Shown here piece after piece: positions 1-10,902 of a DNA stretch of 64,000 bases. Below the pieces are notes generated by a model. The model ran no database searches. It was not told where the DNA came from and saw only the letters and a list, made by a program, of their open reading frames with translations. Numbering within the stretch: the first letter of the stretch is position 1; each line of letters opens with the position of its first letter. The position numbers and the translations under genes are program-made. Source of the stretch: Ramichloridium luteum (lineage: Eukaryota > Ascomycota > Dothideomycetes > Mycosphaerellales > Dissoconiaceae); assembly GCA_002368545.1 (NCBI GenBank), contig MTSC01000001.1:869018-933017 (forward strand). The letters run 5' to 3'.

Positions 1-2734
1 GCCAAAATGGTTCCCAGCCTCAAGGTCCTTGCCAGCAGCCGAGACGTCCGTGACGTGCGGGAGGCAATGGTCATGGGCGTCCAAGCGCATGGTGTGTTCA
101 TTGCCACATCAGGAGTTGACGGAGATATCCGAAGGTATATTGCGAACCAGTTGGCACGCGACCGAAGACTTGCACGGCTGGACTCTGCCACAGCCGCACT
201 AATCGAGAAGACGCTGACTGAAAGCGCGAATGGGATGTGAGGTGCTCACGGGCCCGGAGAATACTTTGTGATTGCTAATCCTGCATAGGTTTCGATGGGC
301 GTACTGCCAATTGCTTCAGTTGAGCAGACTGAAATCGACGAAGCCAAAATATATTCTACAGGCTCTCAATACTCTCCCCCCGACGCTGGATGCAACGTAT
401 GAGCGCATCTTGGTTGGTATCGATGAGATGTATATTGCTGAAGCACTCACACTTCTACGATGGCTAGCATTCTCGGAGGGCCCTCTTTCAGCCACACAAC
501 TCGCAGAGGCAGCCATCATCGATCCGTTGGCCGACGAAGGCGAAGAAGTAGATATTGCGAACCGCGGAGGGCTAGCAGACACATTGGACATCCTAGCTGG
601 ACTCGTCGCGGTCACAAGGCCCACTCCAGAACTTGATGATGACGATTATGATGACAATGAAGTGGACTTAGACTTGCTAACCTTGCGAATTGATGAGGAG
701 AATATTTGCATCCGTCTAGCGCACTTCTCTGTGAAGGAGTACTTGATGTCAAATCGAATACTTGACAGTAAGGTCGAGCACTTTCATCTTAACAGCAGGG
801 TATGTCACGAAGTCCTGGCGCAAAGCTGCCTGGCATATCTCTTGTATTATGCCACTTGTGCTACTTCAACCACGACCAAAAAGCACCTTCCTCTTTTACT
901 ATATGCAGCAGAAAACTGGTTTATTCACTTCCGACACATTCCGGATATTGATGTATGCCGTGCCGTTGATCTACTGGACTCCAAGGATGCCTGTTTGTCC
1001 TGGATGTCAGTGTGGCGTTACGGACGATATCGCTGCAACATGGACTCAAATGGGCTGAGTCTGTATTGTGCCAGCTACCTTGGGCTGGAGAAAGTGATAT
1101 CAACACTGCTCAATAAGGGAGCAGATGTTAACGAGAGATGCAACGCAATTGACGGCAGATTCGCACTTCACGCAGCAGTCGACCAGGAGCATGAATCGGT
1201 CTTGGGCTTGTTGCTGAGCCGAGGGGCTGATGCACGACTGAGAGATTCACTGGGTAATACTGCTCTGGGTCTAGCTTGTCATATTCAGAACAAGAACGTT
1301 GTGCGAATGCTTATCGACAACGGGGCAGACGTCAATTCGCCCTCTGCTGGGGTCACTCCATTATATAAAGCATGCGACGCGGGTACCGACGACGTGGTCC
1401 AGATGCTTCTCGATAATGGGGCGGTCATCGATGTGCGAGGCGGGGAACACGGTACTGCAATGCATGCTGCAATCGCCCAAGGCAATGAGAAGAAGGTCGC
1501 AATGCTCCTTGACCACGGAGCAAATATCAATGCGAAAGATCGAGTGGGTGTCGACTGCCTCACGAGAGCAGCAGCTCGTGGTCACCCGGAAATCGTTGCA
1601 ATGCTTCTTGAACACGGGGCTGCTGTCAATGGGCAAGACATGCCGAATCGCGCCACTCCGCTCGTAGCTGCAGCAAGATCCGGTCACGAACAGATAATGA
1701 AGATGCTCCTCGACCACGGCGCAGCCGTTAACGCATGTGGCACAGATATTGATAGTGCACTCACGTCGTTTCTCAGGACAAATGAGTGCTCGCTTGGCGG
1801 TATAGAGATGCTTCTCAAGCGAGGAGCAAACATCGAGGCTGGTGGCTCGGAATCGGACAGTCCACTCGCAGCAGCGTCCTCACACGCAGATGATGTAACC
1901 GTGTTTGTGAGGAGACTATTGGAGCGCGGCGCAGACCCTGATGCTCCAGGTGGCAAGTTTGGTCCAGCTCTGCATAGTGCAGCAATTGCCGGGAACAAGG
2001 AAATCGCCAGACTGTTGCTTGATCATGGTGCGAACCCCAATGCTCCAGGTGGCAGCTATGGCAGTGCTCTGCAGGCAGCAGTAGTTGAAGCATCAACAGA
2101 CCGGCCCCATCGCGCCATGGTGCAATTACTTCTTGATCACGGCGCAGACCCTAACATCCAAGGAGGTGAATTTGGCACACCATTACAAGCGGCAGCGTGG
2201 GGAGGCGACGTAGCGATTATACGCGTTCTGCTTCAGCACGGAGCGGACCCCAATGCACTTGGAGGTAAACATCGTAGCGCGCTGCAAGCAGCAGTGGCAA
2301 CCGAATTTCTTGATGGGACGATCATACAATTGCTTCTCGAACACGGAGCAGATCCCAACGCCCAGGGAGGCATGTACGACAACGCGCTGCAGGTCGCAGC
2401 ATTGAGGATGCAAACGAATATTATGGCCATACTGATTGACTACGGCGCCGATCCCAACATTGAAGGAGGCCGCTTTGGCAGTGTATTGCAAGCAGCGGCC
2501 TGGAGAGGTAGTACAGAAGTTGTCAAGCTGCTCCTGGAACGAGGATCCGATCCGCGTGCCCGTGGAGGTCGGTATGGCAGTGCCATGGGAGCAGCAAAAG
2601 CGAGACAACACCGCCGTGTCATCAAAGTGCTTCAAAAGTATGTTGGAGACGAAGACATTGGCTGTGACGTTGGAGACGCAGTTGACGAAAAATTAAGTGA
2701 AGACGACATATGGGCACGCCAGTTGAGCCCATGA
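1..2734 (+). CDS. NACHT-ankyrin repeat protein (NLR-like), 5' end missing
   Basis: The 3' part of a fungal STAND/NLR-like receptor; the start lies left of the window. The frame is open from base 1. One 52-nt intron (237-288, GTGAGG...ATAG, branch-like GCTAAT) restores the segment NGMFRWAYCQL, typical of the end of a NACHT domain. Model: join(<1..236, 289..2734), 893 residues present. Residues 1 to about 120 look like the C-terminal NACHT region (LASSRD, then LPPTLDATYERIL), followed by a winged-helix-like linker (LSATQLAEAA, HFSVKEYL). From about residue 332 to 870 there are roughly 15 ankyrin repeats (LLLDHGADPN type). The later ones share a GG.YGSALQAA signature, suggesting recent internal duplication. 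Such proteins sense non-self or trigger incompatibility; the N-terminal effector domain is not visible. The family call is secure, the trigger unknown. Confidence 0.9.
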
Positions 2735-4539
2735 TATCGGTATTGGGTATGGCGATGATTGTTCGGTGAAAGTAATGTCACTCGAAAGGAAACTTCGGCA
2801 ACTGTGTGAGCGATAGAGTCTATGCTACTCACAAGGGAGAACCTGTCTCATGGACGAACCGTCATGTCACTTTCCGAACTTGTGCTTCTGTCATCAACCC
2901 AATTCTATGAATGACATGTTTCGTGATCTGGAGTAATGACTTGTGTTCAGCACAAAGGTCGAAAGCTTTGCGGCGAATTCCTTAGCGTGTTGTTGGTGTT
3001 GATTTTGCAGAACACGAAGCTCCACCAAGCTGCAAAGCCTAGTCCCAGGGGCTCGGCATTGGCGTCCTGGGCGCGATAAGGCACGCCCAAACCGGACGTC
3101 CATGAATCATCAACCCTTCGGACTTTGCGACTTGTGTTGTACTTCTACTGCGCCTATTCCATAGCTTCGATTGCGGCAATGCGCGCTCGCTTGCTGTTCG
3201 CCTAGACTGTCGTCGGGAGGCTTTTGCTTTTCGCCCGCGCTGTCCATGCTTACGACCCGTTCCAAACGCGGCTGGGTGGACTGTTGTTGCGTGGCGTGAA
3301 ACACATGGGCGGGTTGATATACTTGTGCCGAGCCGTGGGTTGGTGAGTTTTGGCGAGGTGATAAACGGCTAGCAAGCGTTCCTGAGCCTGCGGAACTGTA
3401 GACGAGCCACGTTATTTCGCAGGAAGCAGTGCCACATGGATGCTGGGAACCCTTCACCCGCCTTTTTGCGGCGCCGGGGAGCTGGATGTCATCCTGCATC
3501 TTCGCTGGTGACATGATCGCCCGGGGGCGAAACTCTCCGGATATGGGGCGACTACCTATGTACTGTATAATAACAGCGAGACCCAGGCACGGCTGGAGGA
3601 GACGAAGGCGCGACTATCGGATGGTGCGGATCGGCCCCAGGCGTGCGCTCCGGTCCGGCTTTCTCTACGACAATGTCAACCATGGCCATTGTCATGCTCC
3701 TGCAAGACAAATATGTGGAGGAGAATGGTATGGCAGACAATTCCGGCCGTATACTGCACACTGTCGTTCACGCAGAATGTGCAAGGACATCCGCAATGGC
3801 ATGGCAGATGTGATAGGTATCCTTCGGAGGATAAATATAACCCTGTCGGGGCGTTGCCGTCGCGAGAGCTTATTTAAAATTGGCCCCGGAATAGTGGAGT
3901 TCCGCCAATTAGCCAACCACGCCAAACCACCTCCGTGCAGCGCGCCCACCAACCATGCCAGTCCACCCCCGGTCGCCTTCGAGGTTCACTCACTCAATGC
4001 GGCCCATGCTGGCTCCGGGCACACCCTCAGGCCCTCCCCCAGCGTTCCTGGTCTGTAGAACGCGTGCATTGCAGCTGGCGACCTGCATGCTGTCCGCGCC
4101 GCCCACTCCCTTCTTGCCCAGTGCCGCCTCGCGTTCTTGTATTGACCTACTGCTATCTTCACGTCTTGCTCGGACTTCCCGTCTTTCTTTGAACTACATT
4201 AATAGTACAGTTCCAATTCTCTTCGCCAGCTCGTCCCTTCGTTATTGTGCTGGTTCTTTATTCTTCTGGATCTCCGGACGACGTCGCTGACAACAAAGCA
4301 CCGCAAAACTTCCTGGGACGTTGCCAACCGTAACCAAACGTGTGAACAATCGCCAGCCGCCGCCTCCGCCACATTTGCTTCATCACTGAGTCGACGGGGA
4401 CCATTATCTGTCGAGAAGGCCTCATACTCTCTTTCGACCCTCGATCTTCTTTCTTCCTTCGCGTTACCAGCAGAAGATCGTCGCCATTGGCACTTTCTAG
4501 ACTCCAAAGCTCGATATAACAACCACCAACGCCTTCACT
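2735..4539. other. Intergenic region, 1.8 kb
   Basis: I see no convincing gene here. Open frames on both strands are short, overlap one another and resemble no family I know. The last 400 bases are rich in CT tracts (for example around 4440-4470), which fits a long 5' leader or promoter of the secreted-protein gene starting at 4540. Confidence 0.5.
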
Positions 4540-5286
4540 ATGAAGTTCGCCTCAAACGTCGCCATCGCCTCGAGCGCGCTCGTCGCCATTGCGTCTGCTC
4601 AGGTCTCCTAGTATGTTCATCGCGCCTGGTGTTGCTGAACCTGTCCTGGTGTCAGCGCTCCGCTTGCATCGCGAACCTCCACTGACATGAATTCCTCCAA
4701 TAGCGACAATGCCACCGACAAGTGGTCCTGCCCGATCGCCAATGGCGCCTACTGCGCCGGCGACTCTCTCTCGACCCCCGTCGTCATCCTCTGCACTGAC
4801 GGTGTCGGCACCCCGGGCAACTGCATCCCGCACAACTGGAACCGCCCGCCGTTGAACGTGTACTACTCGCCCTGCTACCAGTCCTCGCCGACCGCCGGCG
4901 ACGCCGCCTGCGCCAAGGACTGCATTGTCTACCCGGACACCGGCCTGCCGTTCCCCGTCCCCGGCTCCTGCAACGCCACCTACTACGACAGCATCGATGT
5001 TACCGGCGGCGCCGTCACCACCTCCTGCACCAACGGCCTCCTGCCCAACTCCAACCAGACCGGCACCATCTGCTCCGACAAGATCAACCCAGATCTCCTC
5101 AGCTCGAACACGACCTCCAGTAACTCGACTTCGTCCTCTTCGGCCCACCCGACTGCCACCTCCAGCGGCGACGCGGGCTCGCGCACCAGCAGCGCTTCTC
5201 CCAGCACGACCCCGAGCGGTGCTGCCGTTGCCGTCCGCGCTGCCCCGATGGCGCTCGTCATCGGTCTCGCCGCACTGGCGCTTTAA
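4540..5286 (+). CDS. Cys-rich secreted protein, probably GPI-anchored
   Basis: Two exons, join(4540..4610, 4704..5286), 217 residues. The 93-nt intron starts GTATGT and ends AATAG. The first exon encodes a clear signal peptide (MKFASNVAIASSALVAIASA, then Q). The mature domain has ten cysteines (WSCP, AYCAG, ILCTD, GNCIP, SPCYQ, AACAK, DCIVY, GSCNA, TSCTN, TICSD) and several N-glycosylation sequons. A Ser/Thr/Ala-rich stalk follows from about residue 145 to 190, and a hydrophobic C-terminus (ALVIGLAALAL) ends the protein, as expected for a GPI signal. It therefore probably sits on the outer plasma membrane or cell wall. I do not recognise the cysteine domain; similar Cys-rich GPI proteins are common in filamentous ascomycetes. 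The start is well placed and the splice restores frame cleanly. Confidence 0.85.
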
Positions 5287-6182
5287 GCCTTTCGCGCGAG
5301 GTTGTAAAATGAGAACCAAATCGAAGCACCTGCATGGGCGAGTGAAATGGATACCCCACAAGCGATAAAGGGAGCATGAGAAAGAACCGGTCGAAGAAGA
5401 GAGTGGAGAAGAATCATATGGATCCGCGATTTCGCGGGTATTTTGAGTTGGAGATTCTCTGGTTACATCTTGCACATATCACGTCACGTCATTATTTTCT
5501 CCTTCGTTAATGCGAGTCGTCTTTTTTAGTCAGATTCTCACACTTTCACTCCATCTGATGGGTTATAGCCATTGAGTCCATGATCTCGACTCCGAGACGA
5601 AACATGTGGGTAAGGGCCACCATGGTGAGATTTGCGCCTGGTAATCTTTGTGCCTGTAGATGATCAAAGATTCTCTAGTGGGAAATGTAGCTGTTCGCAG
5701 GGGATTGAGAGGCAATCCATATCGATATCGTCTTTGCGTCGAAGAAGAAAATGCAGTCGATAATGAGAATGACGCGCATGAACAATCAACATGTGCGACT
5801 TTGCAGCAATGCCTGCTAGGATCATCCTTGAGTGATCTTCATCGAAGGATGCATGCGTGGAACCCTGTGCATATTAATCTGGGATGATCAGTTTACAAGG
5901 CAAGTACGGGATACGACGGCTGTGCGCGCGAGTCAGGCGCGGCAGGGCGCTCTCTGACGTCTCGCCGTCGCGTGTCCGCCGGCTAACTAAAGTGAGGACA
6001 CTGCGCGCAGCACACATCTCCACACAAGTTCGCTCTCCTAGACTGCCGATCCACGAATCTGCACACATTGTCGACTTCGCTGTGCCGCCACGACATGCAG
6101 TTCCGGAAAATCTTTACAAGCGCATGATGTCTGCAGTTGACTGTGAAGCATCCAGAACGACTACATTGAGCTCGCCATCGCC
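5287..6182. other. Intergenic region, 0.9 kb
   Basis: No gene seen. It holds the 3' flank of the secreted-protein gene and the 5' flank of the syntaxin gene. Short open frames here have no family resemblance. Confidence 0.5.
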
Positions 6183-7493
6183 ATGTCAGCCACCGTGAGC
6201 GTCACCGGCGCATGGCGTGACCGCACGAACCTGTGAGCATCTTCCCGCCGTTATGCCGGCTCATCCAGCTCCAATGCACACAAATGGCGTCAGGTAACTG
6301 ACAATGAATCTTCCGGCTACAGCTACATATCCTACCGACAATCTTACGCCCATCATCCCGCCAAGCGCTTGCGCTTCAACCAGCCAGGTGGCGCCGCTGG
6401 CGCCGGCTCCCGCTATACCGACGATGACACCGAACGGGCCGGTCTCATGACCAACCAGGACAACGGCGAGAATGGCGATGCGGTCATCGAGATGGATGTG
6501 CTGCCGCCGCGGTGGCTGGACCTGCAGGACGATGTCCAGCAGCACTTGGCGGACATCGCCCCGAAGATGAAGCGGCTGGAGCAGATGCACAACAAGCACG
6601 TCCTGCCGGGCTTCGATGACGAGGCTGTGAAGGCGAAGGAAGGGCGGGAGATCGAGAACCTGACACAGGATATCACCCGGGACTTTGCGGCGTGTCAGAG
6701 GGCGATCAAGCGGATTGACGTTTTGGTGAGGGAACAGCAGAACAATGCTGGTGGCCAGCTGTCCAGCGCCGACGAGACCATGGCCAACAACCTCAAGCGT
6801 GCACTTGCCGCTCGAGTCGGAGATACCAGCACTTTATTCCGGAAAAAGCAGTCGGCGTATATGAAAAAGCTGCGCACCCTCGGCGGCATGCCTGCTGTGG
6901 CGGGCTCAGCCGACCGCACAGGCTCGATCTACACAGACCCAGGCATGATGGACTCCGAGGCCGACCGCACGACCGCTCAGTCCACCCTTCTCCAGACCGC
7001 GCAAGTCCGCAAGCGGCCCGGCGTACTACAAGACCGCGCATTGGAGCAGCGCGAGGCCGAAATCGAGAAGATCGCCCAGGGCGTCATCGACCTCTCGAAC
7101 CTATTCCAAGACCTTCAGACCATGGTAATCGATCAGGGCACCGTGCTCGACCGAATCGACTACAACGTCGCGCGCACCACCGAGCACGTCAAGGAGGCAG
7201 ATCGTGAGCTGAAGGTTGCGACGAATTACCAGCGGCGCTCAACGCGTCGCAAGATCATCTTCCTGCTGTTCCTAATTGTGTTTGGATTGCTTGTGCTGCT
7301 ATTCATCAAGCCGAGGCGCAGCGCGCAGGCGGCCGCGGCGCCGCCGACGCTGCCTGTGGATGCTCCGGAGCCGGTCGAGCCTGTCGGGGAGTTTTTCCCG
7401 CCGCGGATGGTCCGGCGGAGGAGTCCTATGTACTATGACTTTCTTTCTAGCCCAGAGCTGCGATCGATAGTAGATCGAGCAGTGTCTATATAG
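6183..7493 (+). CDS. TLG2: Endosomal/TGN Qa-SNARE, Tlg2/syntaxin-16 family
   Basis: Two exons, join(6183..6232, 6323..7493), 406 residues; the 90-nt intron (GTGAGC...CTACAG) joins WRDRTNL to YISYRQSYAHHP, the conserved Tlg2/syntaxin-16 N-terminus that in this family binds the Sec1/Munc18 protein Vps45. A coiled-coil Habc-like region follows. The SNARE motif (EIEKIAQGVIDLSNLFQDL, then VIDQGTVLDRIDYNV with the Qa zero-layer glutamine) lies at about residues 240-310. One transmembrane helix (IIFLLFLIVFGLLVLLFI) comes next. After it is a tail of about 59 residues, Pro/Ala-rich with an RRR cluster, which would face the endosomal or TGN lumen; yeast Tlg2 also has a C-terminal extension. The role is retrograde fusion at the TGN and early endosomes. 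The start is the only ATG that supplies the conserved N-terminus. Confidence 0.95.
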
Positions 7494-8304
7494 ATGTATT
7501 TTTATTTTCCTTGCTACAAATAACGGAATGTCCAAGAACAAGATTCTACTTTTGATCTATGTGATGAAGAAGTACTTTTATTATCAACTTTTCATATGTA
7601 GATGTATAGTGGCTTCACTTTAGCTACTAATTTATACATTTGTTGCAGTATTATATTACAGTCTCGCATGCAAAAGGACTAGACTCAAAGGAAGTGCCAT
7701 GAGTCGAATGCCAATCCATCTGTGACGAGCTTCTGAAGATGTACCGCAGTCTCCTCGACTTTACTGGACACTACTCTACAATCGATATAGATTTGTAGCA
7801 TATGGAAATTTCGGATATACGGCTTCGACTGGCGAGGATGTTCCAGTAACTATGAAAGCACCTTGAGTTCTTCCGATGTGATCCGCATGGAGTCCAAGTC
7901 TATATCATGGTAACGTTCGATTGCATTTCAAAGCATAGGACGTAAGGAGCACGCAACAAAATCCATCGCATCAATATTCTCTCCTTGAGGATGAGTATAT
8001 CGAGATCGCATATGCAGCCTGCAGGCAAGAGTGGAAGATCACAATTGCGATATCCGATTTGAAATATTCGTACCATGTCATAATCTCTTGAAAGTCGACA
8101 AGAACCATTGTCAGCTCCACAGCTATGCATGAGTCTGTTCACCTGTTACCTCGGCCGTGCTCGGATTCTGAATCGGCAATCAAAGGTGTTTGGTGTCCAC
8201 GACAACATATTAAATTTATACAACCACGATCGCGAACGATCGCATCTACATCAGCGTTCACTCTCATATTTACGTCTATCTCTAAGTTAACAGCCGACCC
8301 CGCC
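7494..8304. other. Intergenic region, 0.8 kb
   Basis: AT-richer than its surroundings, with no gene recognised. It contains the 3' flank of TLG2 and the upstream region of the CoA-transferase gene. The open frame of the latter extends upstream of 8305, but that part lacks an ATG in good context and family resemblance. Confidence 0.5.
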
Positions 8305-9855
8305 ATGCGTGCCCTGCCGAGCCGATCTTCGTTCAGCGTTGGAGACACCGTCAGATATATTTGGCTTGAGCTTGGCCTGCCAGAATCGGCTTTGCAGTCG
8401 CTCCAACTCGAGCCGGAGTCACCCTGGGACTATCCGTCTTCGTTGCGAATAGGATGTCTCGCCAGTGCCAGCATAGCTACCGCAGCACTCGCAGCAGCAT
8501 TTGTAGATGCCCAGCGAAATGCACATGCGACTTCCGGAGGCATAGATCTTGGAACTTCACCGGTGCGGCGCGTCACGGTGTTGCATCGCCATGCTCTAGC
8601 CGAATTCATTTCGGTCGGACTCTACCGCCTCGATGGCGTGCCAGTTCAGCACAAACTTCCACCGCTTTCGGGTCTCTTCACGACCGTAGATGGCTGCCAT
8701 GTCAAGATGCACAGCGAGTTCCCACATCACCGCGACGCTGCCCTCAACATTCTCGGATACCCGCCCTTTGAGCAACTATGTGAGCAGTTGGAATCACAAG
8801 ATCTACAACCGAGCATACAGTCTGCTTGCGCCAAAAGAACGGCCGATGCCCTCGAAGACGAAGCGCAGGCACGCGGAGCCATCATTCACAAACTTCGCTC
8901 CGCAGCCGAATGGGATGTCATGCCTCAAGGACTTGCAATACCAGATTTTCCGATCGCTCTGCGGCGCCTCCATGATGAGCATAATACTGGCGCGTCCCAT
9001 GCAGCACAAGAGCCACAGCTGCCTCCACACATGCCTCCACAAGCAGATCGTTGTCTGCGAGGCGTGCGCGTAATCGAGCTAACGCGGGTCATAGCAGGAC
9101 CCACAGCCGGCCGTGCACTCGCGGCTCACGGTGCAGATGTACTCTGGGTGACAGGCCCAACGCTGCCGGGATTGCCAGCGCTAGACTGCGATATGGCTCG
9201 CGGTAAACGAAGTATCCAGTTGGATCTGACACAAGAAGAAGGACGGACCCAGCTAGCAGAGCTGGTGCGCGGTGCTGACATATTTCTGCAAGGATTTCGG
9301 CCAGGGGCGCTGAAAGGCTATGGATTCGGTGTCGCCGAGGTAGCAAAACTACGACCTGGTATAGTGTACGGCAGCGTGTGTGCATGGGGCGACGAGGGTC
9401 CATGGGGCCAGCGACGCGGGTTCGACAGTATGGTCCAGGTGGCAGCAGGTATCGAGGTCGCTGAAGCAACAGCGTTCAAGAGCGGGGGAGCAGATGCACC
9501 GGCTGGTCGGCCTATGCCATGTCAAGCGCTGGACTACGGAGCCGGCTACTTGCTGGCGGCCGGGATGATCGCGGCAATAGCCCGCCGAGCGCGCGAAGGT
9601 GGCACCTGGGAAGTCATGGTCAGTCTGGCGGGGGTTTCGCGATTCCTCCGCAGCCTCGGTCAGCGACCTGGCACGTCTGGATTTCAGGTGCAAGATGTTC
9701 GCACTCCAGAGGCATGGGAGGACTTGCTCGAAGAGGAAACTAGTGGTTTCGGGCGACTCGCCTCACTCAAACATCCTGCCCAGGTTGAAGGGAAAGCGCC
9801 AGGCTGGGACCATATGCCCAAACCGCTAGGTAGTGACCAGCCGAAATGGTTGTAA
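8305..9855 (+). CDS. CoA-transferase family III (CaiB/BaiF) protein
   Basis: Single exon of 516 residues starting at MRALPSRSSF. Two CaiB/BaiF-like halves are visible. The N-terminal half (about 1-240) has the SLRIGCLASASIATAALAAA segment and LFTTVDGCHVKMH. The C-terminal half (from about 253) has the canonical LRGVRVIELTRVIAGPTAGR opening, the ADVLWVTGP strand, MARGKRSIQLDL, and GADIFLQGFRPGAL. Family members transfer CoA between carboxylic acids or racemise 2-methylacyl-CoA; the substrate cannot be told from sequence. No peroxisomal SKL-type C-terminus is seen (it ends PKWL). A frame-compatible extension upstream of 8305 exists, but MRALPS starts where the family homology does. It is flanked by TLG2 and ISD11, and no pathway partner is nearby. 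Confidence 0.88.
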   Translation: MRALPSRSSFSVGDTVRYIWLELGLPESALQSLQLEPESPWDYPSSLRIGCLASASIATAALAAAFVDAQRNAHATSGGIDLGTSPVRRVTVLHRHALAEFISVGLYRLDGVPVQHKLPPLSGLFTTVDGCHVKMHSEFPHHRDAALNILGYPPFEQLCEQLESQDLQPSIQSACAKRTADALEDEAQARGAIIHKLRSAAEWDVMPQGLAIPDFPIALRRLHDEHNTGASHAAQEPQLPPHMPPQADRCLRGVRVIELTRVIAGPTAGRALAAHGADVLWVTGPTLPGLPALDCDMARGKRSIQLDLTQEEGRTQLAELVRGADIFLQGFRPGALKGYGFGVAEVAKLRPGIVYGSVCAWGDEGPWGQRRGFDSMVQVAAGIEVAEATAFKSGGADAPAGRPMPCQALDYGAGYLLAAGMIAAIARRAREGGTWEVMVSLAGVSRFLRSLGQRPGTSGFQVQDVRTPEAWEDLLEEETSGFGRLASLKHPAQVEGKAPGWDHMPKPLGSDQPKWL

Positions 9856-9973
9856 ACCGAACGGGGTTGAGCAATTATGCGTAGATTTAAACATTTGGCG
9901 AGTGAGATTTGTTACATGGTAGCAATAGTAGTATACAGCCTTGCGGCGGTCATAATGTCCATCTCATAGGTAA

Positions 9974-10516
9974 TCAATCCCAACTGCAGAGGCTTATTAG
10001 TAGTTGATCGATAGTTCGTGTGTTGTCAACATACCCGGTATCTTTCTGCCGGACAATGCCGCCTTCACGGCCCGTCTGCTTACCCGTCTTCCCTCCTTCT
10101 ACAACCAGGCGATCAAGCTGGAAGAATTGGCTAACCACAGTTTGCCGCTGGGAGAGAAAAAGTCAGTCGTTGTCCATGATCCCTATACTGATGCGCATTT
10201 TCAATGTAGCAAATACGCAATATCATCCTGTGATCAACCACCAAGCATCTCCCTCCTGATATAGCATAGCCGAAGCCTAATTGTTATGTGTCGGAGGCAT
10301 ATTGCGTGTACTCACCCTCAGAACTTGCAGCTCTTGTAACCCCTTCTGCATCAACTCTTGTACTCGGCGCGCATCGCTCTCAGTGCTGTGCTCCCTGAAG
10401 GCGTCTCGCGTCCGTCGTCGCGCATACTCGCGGAAGTTGTACGCGGCGAATTGGCGGGATTGACGAAGGAGTGAGCGATATAATGATCGCACTTCGGTCG
10501 CGGTGGGTGAGGCCAT
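9974..10516 (-). CDS. ISD11: LYR-motif mitochondrial iron-sulfur assembly factor Isd11
   Basis: Three exons, complement(join(9974..9983, 10035..10147, 10316..10516)), 107 residues. Exon 1 holds the LYR motif (SLYRSLLRQS, residues 11-20) and the Isd11 signature QFAAYNFREYARRRTRDAF. Exon 2 supplies RQTVVSQFFQLDRLVVE and IVRQKDTG. The last exon is only 10 nt and adds WD plus the stop, restoring the fungal ending DTGWD. Introns are 168 nt (GTGAGT...CCCAG) and 51 nt (GTATGT...CTGCAG, with branch CTACTAAT). Isd11 binds and stabilises the cysteine desulfurase Nfs1 together with acyl carrier protein in the mitochondrial matrix and is essential in yeast. It is transcribed divergently from the gene at 10903. 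An annotation ignoring the micro-exon would give a wrong C-terminus. Confidence 0.93.
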
Positions 10517-10902
10517 GATGAATTGTGTGGCTAAAGATTGGACGCAGTAATGTTCGCGCTGGAAGGCGGCATATGATGTTCCAATGCTCTGTGACTTCGC
10601 GAATTATGTGATGGTGGTTGCGCAAGCGCCGCAGGGTCGAAATTGTTGAATGGAGTGAGATATGCGAATGCAGTCGGAAAATAATCGGGCGTGTCGCCTC
10701 TCCCGCATCACCACTTCGAGCTGTCCACGCGGAAGTCCGCTGTGGGGCATCCGCACAGTCAGCATGCAAGCAACATTCATCGTTGTTATTAACCAGTATT
10801 TGATTGCCAACGGCATGTCGTGTCTTCCATTCGAGATTCAAACAGTTAGCGATTTCTAAAATGAATGTCACCGCCGGTGATCAAACGTGAAATAAGCTTA
10901 TA
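10517..10902. promoter_or_regulatory. Shared intergenic promoter region between ISD11 and the divergent gene
   Basis: The 386 bases separate two divergently transcribed start codons, so both promoters must lie here or inside neighbouring transcripts. No specific element is identified. Confidence 0.45.

Noticed and set aside
3110..3514. 134-codon minus-strand frame
   Set aside because: No family resemblance and several competing frames on both strands.
4552..5475. 307-codon minus-strand frame opposite the Cys-rich secreted protein
   Set aside because: It is a GC-driven shadow: Gly/Ala/Val/Arg-rich without domains, while the plus strand has signal peptide, cysteines and splice sites.
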